Shown: one piece after another, positions 1-10,020 of the stretch
How the letters are laid out: each line of letters opens with the position of its first letter
How positions within the stretch are numbered: the first letter of the stretch is position 1
Assembly (NCBI GenBank): GCA_012295225.1
Contig: WMKK01000011.1
Location: forward strand, 545,262-609,261
Direction: 5' to 3'
From: Ostreococcus mediterraneus
Lineage: Eukaryota > Chlorophyta > Mamiellophyceae > Mamiellales > Bathycoccaceae
DNA: 64,000 bases
Position numbers and translations under genes: made by a program
The notes under the pieces: model-generated
Database searches by the model: none
Told to the model about the DNA's origin: nothing
Seen by the model: the letters and a program-made list of their open reading frames with translations, nothing else

Positions 1-870
1 GGGCTCGGTGGCGGCGGCATTGGGCTCGGCGGAGGAGGCATTGGGCTCGGTGGCGGCGGCATCGGGCTCGGTGGCGGCGGCATTGGGCTCGGTGGCGGCG
101 GCATTGGGCTCGGCGGCGTCGGGCGTGGCGGTTGAGGCGGGCTCGGTGGCGGCGGCATTGGGCTCGGCGAAGGAGGCATCGGGTTTGGTGGAGGCGGTGC
201 TGGACTCGGCGTTGGAGGCATTGGGCTTGGCGGCGGAGGCATTGGGCTCGGCGGAGGCGGCATTGGGCTTGGCGGCGCCGGGCGTGGCGGTTGAGGCGGG
301 CTAGGTGGAGGCGACATTGGGCTCGGCGTTGGAGGCTTTGGGCTCGGTGGCGTCGGTGCCGGGCTTGGCGGCGGTTGCATTGGGCTTGGCGGCGGCGGCA
401 TTGGGCTAGGCGTTGGAGGCATTGAGCTCGGTGGCGGCGGTGCTGGGCTTGGTGGAGGCGGCATTGGGCTCGGCGGCGTTGGCATTGGGCCTGGTGGCCG
501 CGATGGCGAGCTTGGTGGCGGCGGTGCCGGGCTTGGTGGCGGCGGTGCCGGGCTTAGTTGCGGCGGCATTGGGCTCGGCGGAGGCGGTATCGGGCGGGGC
601 GGTTGAGGTGGGTTAGGTGGAGGCAGCGCCGGGCTCGGCGTTGGAGGCATTGGGCTCGGCGGCGGTGGCATTGGGCTTGGTGGCGGCGGTGCCGGGCTTG
701 GCGGCGGCGGTGCCCGGCTGGGTCGAGGCGGTGCCGGGCCGGGCGGAGGCGGCGCCGGGCGGGGCGGTTGAGCTGGCATTGGGATCGGCGGCGGCGGCAT
801 TGGACTCGGTGGAGGCGGCATTGGACTCGGCGGCGGCGGCACTGGTTTTGGCAGTGATAGAATCGGCGGT
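1..870. repeat. Imperfect tandem repeat encoding Ser-Pro-rich units
   Basis: The stretch is a head-to-tail array of roughly 21-30-base units built around ggcattgggctcggcgg and variants. Unit length stays in multiples of three, which keeps the minus-strand proline frame open. The array continues beyond the left window edge. Confidence 0.85.
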
Positions 871-1034
871 GGTGGTGATGGCGGTGGCGGAGGTACCGAC
901 GGCCTACTCTCCACCTCTGCGCTATCATCCATAATGCATAGGCTGCTTTCGCACTGAAAATCCGCATAGCACGCAGCGCCGTCGGGTAATCCGCTCCCCA
1001 CGCACTGACGCGAGAGACCAAACGCCGCGATCAT
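1..1034 (-). CDS. Proline-rich (extensin/pherophorin-like) protein with short Cys-rich head, partial
   Basis: The minus-strand frame is open from an ATG at 1034 to the window edge, so the gene is cut at its 3' end. The first about 30 residues hold a compact Cys motif ([20 protein letters not shown], then ESSLC). An acidic stretch and a very long proline-rich region follow, built from PPPPSPMP and PPTPSPMP units, as in hydroxyproline-rich wall or surface glycoproteins. The opposite strand is open too, but there it reads only as repetitive Ala/Gly/Leu. No clear signal peptide follows this ATG, so an upstream exon is possible, and the frame stays open for several codons above it. The protein is probably secreted or extracellular; its function is unknown. 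Confidence 0.6.
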   Translation of the reverse strand, partial: MIAAFGLSRQCVGSGLPDGAACYADFQCESSLCIMDDSAEVESRPSVPPPPPSPPPPILSLPKPVPPPPSPMPPPPSPMPPPPIPMPAQPPRPAPPPPGPAPPRPSRAPPPPSPAPPPPSPMPPPPSPMPPTPSPALPPPNPPQPPRPIPPPPSPMPPQLSPAPPPPSPAPPPPSSPSRPPGPMPTPPSPMPPPPSPAPPPPSSMPPTPSPMPPPPSPMQPPPSPAPTPPSPKPPTPSPMSPPPSPPQPPRPAPPSPMPPPPSPMPPPPSPMPPTPSPAPPPPNPMPPSPSPMPPPPSPPQPPRPTPPSPMPPPPSPMPPPPSPMPPPPSPMPPPPSPMPPPPS

Positions 1035-1451
1035 CGTCAACCATCTTGTCGCCTCTAATCTACGTGAACGCGCTCGTTTCCTTCTCGTTTGTGGCTTTTC
1101 AAATGCCATTGATGGTATGATAAGCGCTGAATCAATCATTCGCGCTCCCTACGCGATGCGTGAGGAAAGAATAGCGCGACATTGACCGCAGCTGCCATAA
1201 ATAGTGTGTTGCTGCTTCGTCGCTGTTGTCAACTTTAATCATAGCTTTGTATCGCCACCAGCTGCAACGTCGCTCGAATGCTACGACCGTAACAATCACT
1301 AACGGCTGGTACTACACAACGACCGACGTCTAAGCCACCTTGAGCGATGTGTGAATCGCACGTGTGAATGAAAATGTGGAGCTGTCCCACTGGTGCACAA
1401 CGTGCGCTTGTGTGGGACAGCTCCACACTACGTGGCGTGCGCGCCAAAGAC
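1035..1451. other. Divergent intergenic region with a 16-base inverted repeat
   Basis: This gap lies between the proline-rich gene on the minus strand and Pelota on the plus strand. No convincing coding sequence is seen. Its main structure is a perfect inverted repeat at 1375-1390 and 1412-1427 (arm tgtggagctgtcccac) with a 21-base spacer, ending 24 bases before the Pelota ATG. It probably holds both promoters. Confidence 0.6.
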
Positions 1452-2751
1452 ATGATAATAACCAGTAAAGCGTTCGAAAAGAACGCAAAAGGATGGATTA
1501 AGGTGCGTACGATCAGTCATTCGTCGCGCATCATGTGCGGACGTGCGGCGGTATGGCGAGGAAACTGAAATGCACGTCACTCTCGTCCAACTACCACGAC
1601 CACTAACGTTTGTTCACGTCACGACGCATGCATGCACGCACGCACAGGTGGTGCCAGAGAATGCGGATGACATCTGGCACTTGTACAATTTGATCAACAT
1701 CGATGATGAAGTGGAGTGTACGACGACGCGAAAAGTTAAGCACGAGTCGACGGCGGAGGGTTCGCGCGACCCGAGCGCGAAAACTGTCAAGCTCACGTTA
1801 AAAGTGCGCGTTGAGGACGTCGAGTACGACGCAGAAGGAGCATCTATTCGATTGAAAGGGATAAACAAGACAGTATGCGAGGCGGTTAAGTTGAATGCGT
1901 ATCACACAGTGGAGATTATAGTTGGACGTGGGGTGAAGATTGAAAAGTTGGAATGGGACTCAGTCGACGTGCGTCGATTAGAAGAGGCGGCTGATCCAAG
2001 CACGACCGCAGACGTTGGTGTGGTGCTGATAGAAGAGGGTTTAGCAAACGTCGTGTTAGTCGGGGCGACGCGAACGATGGTCAAAGCGAAGATTGAGAGC
2101 TCAATTCCTCGCAAACGCGGCATGGCGTTGATGGGCTTTGAAAAGGCGATTAATAAATTTTTCGCTAACGTTGCCGTGGCCGTGGAGCGTCACATAGATT
2201 TCGAGAAAGTCAAGTGTTTGGTGATTGCTGGGCCTGGTTTTACCAAGGATACGTTTCATGATTTTCTAAAGCTGGATGCGGTGCAGAGGAATTTGAAGAC
2301 TTTGCAATCAAACTTTGGGCGCGTCATCAAAGCGCACGCGTCTGCAGCCTATGTACACGCGTTGAACGAAGTGTTAGAAAATCCCACAGTGAGAGGAGTC
2401 ATTGCAGATACCAAGGCGGCGAGCGAAGTGAAGGCTTTGGATGATTTCTTTGAAATGCTCGCGAATGATCCCGCGCGCGCTTTTTACGGCCCGGCACACG
2501 TCATGGCGGCGCATGAACTCAACGCTATCGATCAACTCTTACTCACAGATGCCGTATTTCGTACACGCAATGTGGCACATCGAAAAATGTGGGTACGCGC
2601 GACTGAAGAAGTCGTCGCTAGTGGTGGCCGCGTGCATTTATTTTCCTCGGCGCACGCGAGCGGCGGGCAGTTGGAACAACTCACCGGCGCCGCGGCGATT
2701 TTGCGTTTTCCACTTCCTGATCTCGCCGACGCGGAATTGAAACCACTGTAG
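1452..2751 (+). CDS. PELO: Pelota / Dom34 ribosome-rescue factor (two exons)
   Basis: Pelota works with Hbs1 to split stalled ribosomes in no-go and non-stop decay in the cytosol. The exons are 1452-1502 and 1648-2751, giving about 384 residues, the usual family length. Exon 1 encodes MIITSKAFEKNAKGWIK, matching the family's N-terminal strand, and exon 2 resumes at VVPENADDIWHLYNLI, a Pelota hallmark. The eRF1-like domains lie near residues 1-130, 135-265 and 268-375. The conserved VIAGPGF segment is present, and there is no GGQ loop, as expected for Pelota. The intron (145 nt) has donor GTGCGT, acceptor GCACAG and an ACTAAC branch motif. The upstream start in the exon 2 frame is a GTG and was not used. 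Confidence 0.93.
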
Positions 2752-2907
2752 CGCCATAGAATAATTCATTAACGAATGTTTCACTTTTGTGTATTTCAAC
2801 GAGGCGAGCCCAGGCCCACGGCTACGGTTTATATTCTAAATCAAATCAATCATGCTAATTTGTCGTTCTCTTCATACGACTAAGAACTCTACGCATGCTG
2901 CTCTCGC

Positions 2908-3714
2908 CTAGAACAGTAAATCTGCATCATGTTCGAGTTCAATCAAGTTTCCGCCTGCACCTCGGCCACCTTCGCCCAGGATGACGCCGTCAAACATGGT
3001 TTTCATTTCTTCATCCACGAGCGCCTCCGCATGCATTTCCTGCGACGCCGCCAACTCTCGTTCTTCCAAATCCTTCTTCTTTTTTGCCTGCACTTTCTTC
3101 AATCTAAAAAATTCCTCACGCTCGAGCTCATCTAGCTCACTTAAGATGTACTTGACGGTGTTCTGCAGCCGCGGTGTCACATAGTTTTCCAAAGCGTTGA
3201 CTCGCCTATTCGTCGTGCGTATAGCCTCATCCAACGTCACAAACGCCGTTTGCAATGACGCAAGCTCGGTTAACAGCTCAATCGCTTTTGCATACGACTT
3301 TTTTGCCTCTTGAACTCGCGTACCACCCTTACCGAGACCGGTGAGATCCATCCGTCGAGTGTCCTCACCCGTCGCTCGCGTGCTAAACTTTGGAATCTTC
3401 ACCCCAGCCACGTTATCCTCGCTCGCCCGCACACGCACCGCGGCGACATCGACGCCATCGAGAATAGCATACTTAATACCATCCCCGCCCGCGTGTTTCG
3501 CGCGCGTCCACGCGAAATGCGCGTCGCGCATCGCATCACCGAGCGCAAGCTTGGCTTTCGCAATCGACTTTAAAATCATTCGGTGTCTCAACGTGAGCGC
3601 ATCCGCCTTCTTCTTCAGTAACTTGTGCCCGCGAATGGCGCCGGCGAGACGCGTTTTAATCACCGCCAGCGTCGTCACCGTCGGGGTGACGTTCAGGCGG
3701 TTCGTCGTCGACAT
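2908..3714 (-). CDS. VMA8: V-type H+-ATPase subunit D
   Basis: Subunit D is part of the central rotor stalk of the vacuolar proton pump and couples ATP hydrolysis in V1 to rotation of the membrane ring. The 268-residue product starts MSTTNRLNVTPTVTTLAVIK, close to the conserved N-terminus of the family, and has the expected long helices at both ends (RLAGAIRGHKLLKKKADAL near the start and NALENYVTPRLQNTVKYI near residue 180). Its length is typical. The Lys/Glu-rich helix is followed by a Gly-rich acidic tail. The ATG overlaps, on the opposite strand, a possible ATG of the neighbouring protease gene within one CATG tetranucleotide. Confidence 0.95.
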   Translation of the reverse strand: MSTTNRLNVTPTVTTLAVIKTRLAGAIRGHKLLKKKADALTLRHRMILKSIAKAKLALGDAMRDAHFAWTRAKHAGGDGIKYAILDGVDVAAVRVRASEDNVAGVKIPKFSTRATGEDTRRMDLTGLGKGGTRVQEAKKSYAKAIELLTELASLQTAFVTLDEAIRTTNRRVNALENYVTPRLQNTVKYILSELDELEREEFFRLKKVQAKKKKDLEERELAASQEMHAEALVDEEMKTMFDGVILGEGGRGAGGNLIELEHDADLLF

Positions 3715-3772
3715 GACTGCTCGTTGCGTCGATCTCTGCCGCGTCCGACGTCACAGCGCCGCGTGCTCGTCG

Positions 3773-4984
3773 ATGCGCGCGCTCGCGCTCCACACGCGCG
3801 CGCCGTGCGTCAACGCGCGCGCGCTGACGAGGCCGCGTCAACGCAATCACACGCGCGCGCACATCTCGCGCGTTCGATGCGCCGCGCCCGAAAACACCGG
3901 CGGCGGCACGAAACAAGATGATGTCGATGACGATGTCTTTCGTGCGCTCGATGCCGTTCTCGGGTCTGCGGCGGCGACGGTGACGTCGGACGAGGACGCG
4001 GACGTCCCAACACCACTCGTGATGGCGGCAAACGTCGAGCCGAAGCCGTCGCAGTATGCGAAGGATCGCCCGGATCCGCTGGATGGGTTTGAAGTCGCGG
4101 ATGATTGGTTTGGTTTGGGACCCAAGTGGGACGTGCCTCACGGCGCGCTCAAGACGTTTTTAACCATGATTTCGATCGACGCCACGTTTTACGTGGCTGG
4201 ATTTTTAGCTCCGATTGCCGTGTACTCAACGTTGCGTGATCCATCGGAGGTACCCACGGAGGCGGAGGCGTTGACGAAGGATTTACAAAATGTCTTTGAC
4301 GACCCGACGTCGTTTAGCGACATTTTTCTCACGGCGGAGGTGATGCAAATCGTTTTGGGCGCGATAGTTCTTGGGATTTCATTGGCACCGCACGCGCCAC
4401 TTCCAAAAGGATGGTTCAATGATGTGTTTTCGAGCGACGCACCCGAGCACAACGCCACGGGAAAAAGTACATCGCGCGCGAGGCGGATGGCTATTACGAA
4501 GGCGCAAGACGAGCGCCGCGAGCGAAGCACCAACGAAGCCGGCGTGGCGATTCTCGGTACGCTCGTGAGCGTTTCCATCATCACAGCTTTGCTATACCTC
4601 GCCGGTTTGCGCGGTGGTGAGGAGCAAACCGGTGCCGCATCGGTTGATATTATCGAAAAAGCCTTCGCCGCGGGACCACACGGCGTGGCAAATTTGCTCT
4701 TGACAACCGTAATCCTCGCGCCCATGTTTGAGGAAATTATCTTTCGCGGATACTTGCTCCCGTCATTGACAAAATACATGCCACCATCGTTTGCAGTTGC
4801 GTTATCGGCGGTGATTTTTGCGTTGATTCATCAACATGGGATTGGTGATACTGTGCAGTTGCTCGCCGTAGGCGTCGCTTGCGGTGTAGTGTACTCGCGA
4901 ACGCGCAACTTGGGCGCGAGCATGCTCGTTCACGCCGCGTTTAACGGAACCGTCATCGCTTTATTTGCGTTATGGACGGCGTAG
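3773..4984 (+). CDS. CPBP (CAAX/ABI-type) intramembrane protease, plastid-targeted
   Basis: CPBP-family proteins are multi-pass membrane metalloproteases or relatives of them. The chosen ATG gives about 403 residues. The first 40 are rich in Arg, Ala and Ser and look like a plastid transit peptide. Motif 1 is present as EEIIFRG near residue 320, motif 2 as FALIHQHG near 350 and motif 3 as HAAFN near 388, so the catalytic residues look intact. Several hydrophobic helices lie between residues 130 and 403. An in-frame ATG at 3713 exists, but it overlaps the start codon of the divergent V-ATPase gene, so 3773 is preferred. Similar plant proteins are found in plastid membranes; the substrate is unknown. 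Confidence 0.85.
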   Translation: MRALALHTRAPCVNARALTRPRQRNHTRAHISRVRCAAPENTGGGTKQDDVDDDVFRALDAVLGSAAATVTSDEDADVPTPLVMAANVEPKPSQYAKDRPDPLDGFEVADDWFGLGPKWDVPHGALKTFLTMISIDATFYVAGFLAPIAVYSTLRDPSEVPTEAEALTKDLQNVFDDPTSFSDIFLTAEVMQIVLGAIVLGISLAPHAPLPKGWFNDVFSSDAPEHNATGKSTSRARRMAITKAQDERRERSTNEAGVAILGTLVSVSIITALLYLAGLRGGEEQTGAASVDIIEKAFAAGPHGVANLLLTTVILAPMFEEIIFRGYLLPSLTKYMPPSFAVALSAVIFALIHQHGIGDTVQLLAVGVACGVVYSRTRNLGASMLVHAAFNGTVIALFALWTA

Positions 4985-5051
4985 AAATTACTTTAGCTTT
5001 ATTCCTTGCTTCTTTGTTGTTGTTTTAATTAGTGCTACCTGCTTCTAAAAG

Positions 5052-6173
5052 TTAAAACTCCGCCGTGTCGACGGAGAGCCGCGCGCTTGGCAGCGGATGC
5101 GTCAACCGGGCAATCGTATCCCACGCACCCGTACCGTCGACCAAGCTCCAATCGTTCACACCCGCAACGCATATTTCATTTCGCCACCGCACGATGTCTC
5201 CTCCGCACGCGTCGATATCTTTTCTCGCCTGCGAAATGGCGGTTTCGCTTCGAAGCGACGGCACGCCCAATCGTAGCAGCGTCATTCCGAGTGAAAACGC
5301 GTCAAACAAAAATGTCGGCGTCTCCCCCGTCGCGCGCAGTTCAAACGATGATTTCTCGGAGTTCTTACGACCAAACAACCCACCGAGCATGCCGCCACCA
5401 GTCTGAACAATCTCAAACTGTTCTGGCGCACCGTAAATCGGGTCGAAGATAGCCTCGCCATCCATACCGCGACCGGTTTCGACATCCGCCGCCGCTCCTA
5501 AATCACACAGCACCACTCCACGCGCATCGCTGAGCAGCACATTCGACGGCTTGACGTCTCTATGAATTATATCATTACCGTGAATCGCAGCGATGGATGC
5601 CGTGAGCGATTTCGCAATCGCCAAAAAGCACTCGGCATCCGTCGACGCCGAGCCGAGCGCGTTTGGCATCGCTCGCCTCGCCTCTTGAAAAACATCATCC
5701 CCACCCTCGAGCGCGTTCTCAAGCGTGACCAGACCGACATTCTCCCACACTAAATATTGTTGCACTCCTGCAGCGCCTAGAAACGGCGCCACACCTGGAC
5801 ATGCGCGCAGCACGCGACACGCGTCCCACTCGTCGTCGTAAAACGAGCCGACGTCGCGCCCCGGGACCTCAAGATATCGCTTCACGACGACATCCACATC
5901 CGCGCTGTCATCCGTGCGCAACGTACCGAGAAAACATTGTGAAAACGCGCCTTTCCCCACGCATCCATCGTCGCCGTCGCGCACGGTGAGGTTCGAAACC
6001 AGGAGCTCAGGCGCGACGTAGCCAACCATATCGGGGTCGAACGACCGCAGCGTTTCGTCTTCTGACGCGGTCGCGCGCATCACCGATGCGCATCTTCGTG
6101 CGCTCGTCGACGTCGCGTTCGCGCGTGTGGCCAGGGCGCACGGCGCCGTCGCGCTGCGCGGCGCTGCGCGCAT
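5052..6173 (-). CDS. STN7/STN8-like plastid Ser/Thr protein kinase
   Basis: The product (373 residues) has a protein-kinase fold with glycine loop GKGAFSQ (residues 73-79), lysine in VVVKRY (about 98), catalytic loop HRDVKPSN (204-211), DLG in place of DFG (224-226) and a GAPEQ P+1 loop (248-252). DLGAAAD followed by an APEQ segment is typical of the state-transition kinases of thylakoids, which phosphorylate light-harvesting or photosystem II proteins. The first about 32 residues look like a transit peptide. A farther ATG at 6278 would lie only 10 bases from the stop codon of the preceding gene, so it was not used. Whether this is STN7, STN8 or a third related kinase cannot be settled by eye. 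Confidence 0.8.
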   Translation of the reverse strand: MRAAPRSATAPCALATRANATSTSARRCASVMRATASEDETLRSFDPDMVGYVAPELLVSNLTVRDGDDGCVGKGAFSQCFLGTLRTDDSADVDVVVKRYLEVPGRDVGSFYDDEWDACRVLRACPGVAPFLGAAGVQQYLVWENVGLVTLENALEGGDDVFQEARRAMPNALGSASTDAECFLAIAKSLTASIAAIHGNDIIHRDVKPSNVLLSDARGVVLCDLGAAADVETGRGMDGEAIFDPIYGAPEQFEIVQTGGGMLGGLFGRKNSEKSSFELRATGETPTFLFDAFSLGMTLLRLGVPSLRSETAISQARKDIDACGGDIVRWRNEICVAGVNDWSLVDGTGAWDTIARLTHPLPSARLSVDTAEF

Positions 6174-6287
6174 GTCGACGTGTGAGGACGTGGTGGATAA
6201 ACGCGCGCGTATCGATGCCGACGGCGATAACGGACGACGACGACGTTGCGATTGCGCGATAAAGAAATCATATATCATAGGGTACTG

Positions 6288-7268
6288 CTACACGGAATTA
6301 AACAATGCGGTCCATTTGTTGATGTCCGAGCCCGGGCCGTCGCCTTCGGTGCTGCCAAGCTCGTACGCGCGGTTTGCCGTCGAGGCGCAGGCGAGCGCCG
6401 CGCACGCCGCTTCGGCGACAACCAATCGCGACGTCGCTTCAGGAAGCAACACGTCATCACCACCACCAATTTGTACATTTCTTCGCGTACCACTCGTGGC
6501 CTTTAACAACGTATTCAAGTCGAAAGATGTGTACGGACCGTCGGTCAAGCGTCCCGGGCGTAACAACGTGTACGGCACGCCCGACCGCTCGACGTACTCT
6601 TCGCCTTGTCTTTTACACTTCAAAACCCCGAACGCATTCAATATAATAAATGGCATGACATTCGTGCGCAAAACCCCCACCGAGCTCACCATGACGAAAC
6701 GCTTACATCTCGGTGATTTCCGTTTCACGACGTCCACGACGTTGCGCACGCTCTCGAAATCCGTCTCCTTTGGCCCATTCGTCCACGAGCCATCCTCATC
6801 ACGCCATCGTTTCGACGGAAACGCCGTCGTCCCGAGACAACAAACCACCGCATCAATATTCTCAAACGCTTTACAACTCTCGAGCGCGCGCGCATCGCGG
6901 CAATCAACGCCGCTCACGCGTTCCACCGCGCCCGCGAGCCCGCGCCCATCCAACGCGCCATCCTCCCCAGCCGCACGCTCGCGCCGCGTCGTCGCCACCA
7001 CATCGTACCCTTCGCTCGCCAAACGCGCGCACACCAACTGTCCAACCCCACCCGAGGCCCCAATCACCAACACCCGGTCGCCCGCGCCCAACGTCGTCGT
7101 CAACGCATCATCATGCGCCGCATCTTTATCCGCATCAGCGTCATCGTTCGCCATCGTTCGCCCGCCACCGCGCACGCGCACCGCCACCGCCCTCGCCCGC
7201 CGCCCCGCACGCGCCCCGCACGCCCCACCGCGCACCGCCACCGTCGCCACCGTCGCCATCGTCGCCAT
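6288..7268 (-). CDS. Atypical SDR / NAD(P)-binding Rossmann protein, probably plastid
   Basis: The 326-residue product starts with an Arg/Ala-rich leader of about 40 residues, then has a Rossmann nucleotide-binding motif (VLVIGASGGVGQLVCARL). The conserved features MVSSVGV and TLLRPGRLTDGP fit atypical SDR proteins of the plastid (TIC62/At2g37660-like group). The YxxxK catalytic pair of classical SDRs is not clear, so it could be a cofactor-binding assembly or scaffold protein rather than an enzyme. It sits upstream of the STN-like kinase on the same strand with a 114-base gap. The start at 7268 was chosen because upstream sequence reads as low-complexity Cys/Trp/Arg. Confidence 0.75.
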   Translation of the reverse strand: MATMATVATVAVRGGACGARAGRRARAVAVRVRGGGRTMANDDADADKDAAHDDALTTTLGAGDRVLVIGASGGVGQLVCARLASEGYDVVATTRRERAAGEDGALDGRGLAGAVERVSGVDCRDARALESCKAFENIDAVVCCLGTTAFPSKRWRDEDGSWTNGPKETDFESVRNVVDVVKRKSPRCKRFVMVSSVGVLRTNVMPFIILNAFGVLKCKRQGEEYVERSGVPYTLLRPGRLTDGPYTSFDLNTLLKATSGTRRNVQIGGGDDVLLPEATSRLVVAEAACAALACASTANRAYELGSTEGDGPGSDINKWTALFNSV

Positions 7269-7840
7269 CGTCGCGCACTGCCGCGACGCGCGACGCACGC
7301 GCGCGCGCGAACCGCACCCGTAACCGTGACAAAACGCACGACCGTAACCGTGACAACACGCGCGACCGATATCGCGCACGACCCATACGATCCACACCCA
7401 AACCACCATGTACCGCACACAGACCCCGCGCGCGATCGATGGCGCGCATAAAAGTTGCACGACCGCGTACAAAGCGGCGCGTAGACGCCATCGAGGGCGC
7501 GCGTCACCGCAGCCACTCGTTACGACGCGTCGTCGTCCATCGGTCGCGGTCGCGACCGCGCGCGCGCGGCATTCGTTGACGACGATGTCTCACGCGGCGC
7601 GCGCGCGAGGTGCGTGGGTCGACGACGACTCGAGCGCGTTCGCGCGACAGCGCGCGGTGGTTCGAACGGGGAGACGCGCCGCGATCGATGGCGATCGAGC
7701 GAACGATCGAGCGAGCGAACGAACGACTGACCGCGTGAGGACGATGTGATGGTGATGCCGCAGGTGTACCGACGACGACGACGACGACGGTGGTGCGACG
7801 CGTGGGCGGTGCGCGAACGGTGACGAAACGTAACGTCACT
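7269..7840. other. Divergent promoter region, no gene seen
   Basis: This GC-rich gap lies between the SDR gene and glucose-6-phosphate isomerase. Long open frames cross it on both strands, but they encode only low-complexity Arg/His/Pro sequence. A short tandem duplication of about 24 bases (gaccgtaaccgtgacaa core) lies near 7318-7366, and GATCGA-rich sequence lies near 7680-7720. Confidence 0.5.
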
Positions 7841-9826
7841 ATGGCGTCTGCGTTGAAGGTACGTCTCGCGTCGCGGTGATCTCGCGAGACGCGACTGGTG
7901 TGTGTGGAACGATTGCGGAGGCGCGCGCGATCGAGCGCGCGCGGGACGCGCGCGGTTGACAGCGCTGGCGACGGCGTATGCGTATGCACGCGTTGGTTGG
8001 TTGTTTGTGTTCTCTTTGTACTGACTCGTGTGTTGTCGCTTCGCGTCTGGTGTTGCGGATAATTGTAGGAAAAGACAAAGTTGATCAGCACGACGGAGGA
8101 GTGGGCGGCGCTCGCGAAGCACGTCGCGGATATCGACCAGACGCACTTGCGCGACTTGATTCAAGACCCTGAACGTTGCGCGAAGATGGTGATCGAGGCT
8201 GATGGTGTGTATTGCGATTTTGCTCGTCAACGTGCGACGGATGAGACGATGAGTAAGTTGTATGATCTCGCGCGCGCCGCCGGGGTCAAGGAGAAGATTA
8301 ACGCGATGTTCAACGGCGAGCACATCAACAACACGGAGGATCGCGCGGTGTTGCACGTGGCGACGCGCGCTCCGAAGGACAAGGTGATTAATGTTGATGG
8401 ACGTAACGTTGTTCCGGATGTGCATGATGTGCTTGAGAAGATTAAGGACTTCTCTGACCGCGTGCGCAATGGGGAGTGGATTGGGGAGACTGGTAAGCCG
8501 CTCACCGACGTCGTGGCGATTGGCATCGGCGGGTCGTTTTTGGGCCCGCTCTTCGTGCACACGTCTTTGCGCACGAACCCGGAGGCTGCAGAGCAAGCGC
8601 GCGGGCGTCAATTGCGTTTCTTGGCGAACGTGGACCCTGTTGATGTTGCGCGTTCGTTGAACGGTTTGGACCCGGAAACGACGCTCGTCATTGTTGTCTC
8701 GAAGACGTTCACCACGGCGGAGACGATGTTGAACGCGCGCACCGTGCGCACGTGGATCAAGGCTTCTCTCGGCGAAAACGCGGTGAAGAAGCACATGGTT
8801 GCCATCTCCACTAACCTTAAGCTCGTTGAAGAGTTTGGCATCGACCCGGACAACGCTTTCGCGTTCTGGGACTGGGTTGGCGGTCGTTACTCTGTGTGCT
8901 CCGCCGTCGGCATGTTGCCGTTGTCGTTGCAATACGGTTACGAAACCATGGAGCAATTTTTGCAAGGTGCGTGGGCGATGGATCAACACTTTGCCAACGC
9001 GCCGTTCGAAAAGAACTTGCCAGTGACGCTCGGCATGTTGTCTTTGTGGAACGTGTCCTTCTTGGGCTGCCCGGCTCGCGCCATTTTGCCGTACACGCAA
9101 GCGCTCGCCAAGCTCGCGCCCCACATTCAGCAAGTCGCCATGGAATCGAACGGTAAGGGTGTGTCCAAGGAAGGCTTGCCGCTCGACTACGAGACTGGTG
9201 AAATCGATTTCGGTGAGCCCGGTACGAACGGTCAACACTCGTTCTATCAGCTCATTCACCAAGGCCGCACTATTCCGTGCGATTTTATCGGCATTGTCAA
9301 GTCGCAACAAAGCGTCTACTTGAAGGGTGAAATCGTCTCCAACCACGACGAGTTGATGTGCAACTTCTTTGCTCAAGCCGATGCTTTGGCTGTTGGGAAG
9401 TCTGCGATTGAACTTCGTGCCGAGTCTTGCCCGGATGCGCTCATCCCGCACAAGACTTTCACGGGTAACCGTCCGTCTTTGTCCATCTTGCTCCCCGAGC
9501 TCAACGCGTTCACGACTGGCCAATTGCTCTCGTTGTATGAACACCGCGTCGCCGTGCAAGGCTTCGTTTGGGGCGTGAACTCCTTCGACCAATGGGGTGT
9601 TGAACTCGGCAAGGTGCTCGCCACGCGTGTGCGCACAGCCATGAACACCAAGCGCACCAAGGGTGAAATCATGTCCCCGTCTGACGGCTTCAACCCGTCC
9701 ACGACGTCGATGCTCAACCGCTACCTCGCCGGCAAGGCGAAGCTCATCTACCCCGAACCCAAGGATGTGTTCCCGTGCGACCTCATCGAGGGCGATGAGT
9801 GCCGTCCACCGACGAGCTACGTGTAA
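7841..9826 (+). CDS. PGI: Glucose-6-phosphate isomerase (two exons)
   Basis: The enzyme interconverts glucose-6-phosphate and fructose-6-phosphate in glycolysis and starch metabolism. The exons are 7841-7858 (MASALK) and 8069-9826, giving about 591 residues. The intron (210 nt) has donor GTACGT, acceptor TTGTAG and a TACTGAC branch motif. Family signatures are clear: [38 protein letters not shown], the [18 protein letters not shown] active-site block and the [11 protein letters not shown] signature. The short leader suggests a cytosolic form, although a plastid role cannot be excluded. A later CAG acceptor at 8086-8088 would break the frame, which supports the TAG acceptor. Confidence 0.95.
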
Positions 9827-10020
9827 TCTCGTCGCTCGTCATCTCGTACACACACGCGTACAAGCGTGCGTACGAGAAGCGCTGCTAGTAAACATCAAAA
9901 AAAGTATCTTGTAAATCAACGCGTCGACGATTCTCTGCTAATGTCACTCACGTGATCGCACCGCTGCCTCACCGTTCGACGCGCCCGTCCCGCACCTCTC
10001 GCGCGGGTGATTGGTGCAAA

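Noticed and set aside
8-934. Plus-strand open frames of Ala/Gly/Leu and Arg/Trp repeats over the left edge
   Set aside because: They are the antisense of the Ser-Pro repeat region and have no non-repeat part. The minus-strand frame is the one that joins a proper Cys-rich domain.
5052-6278. Longer start of the STN-like kinase at 6278
   Set aside because: It would place the start 10 bases from the SDR stop and put residues of no transit character before the leader; 6173 is better placed.
6713-7579. Plus-strand His/Arg/Pro-rich frame over the SDR gene and its promoter
   Set aside because: Low-complexity antisense frame caused by CG-rich codons; the SDR with its Rossmann motif lies on the other strand.
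7520-9592. 690-residue minus-strand open frame across glucose-6-phosphate isomerase
   Set aside because: It is antisense to a clearly conserved enzyme; its residues mirror the codons of the sense gene and show no family.
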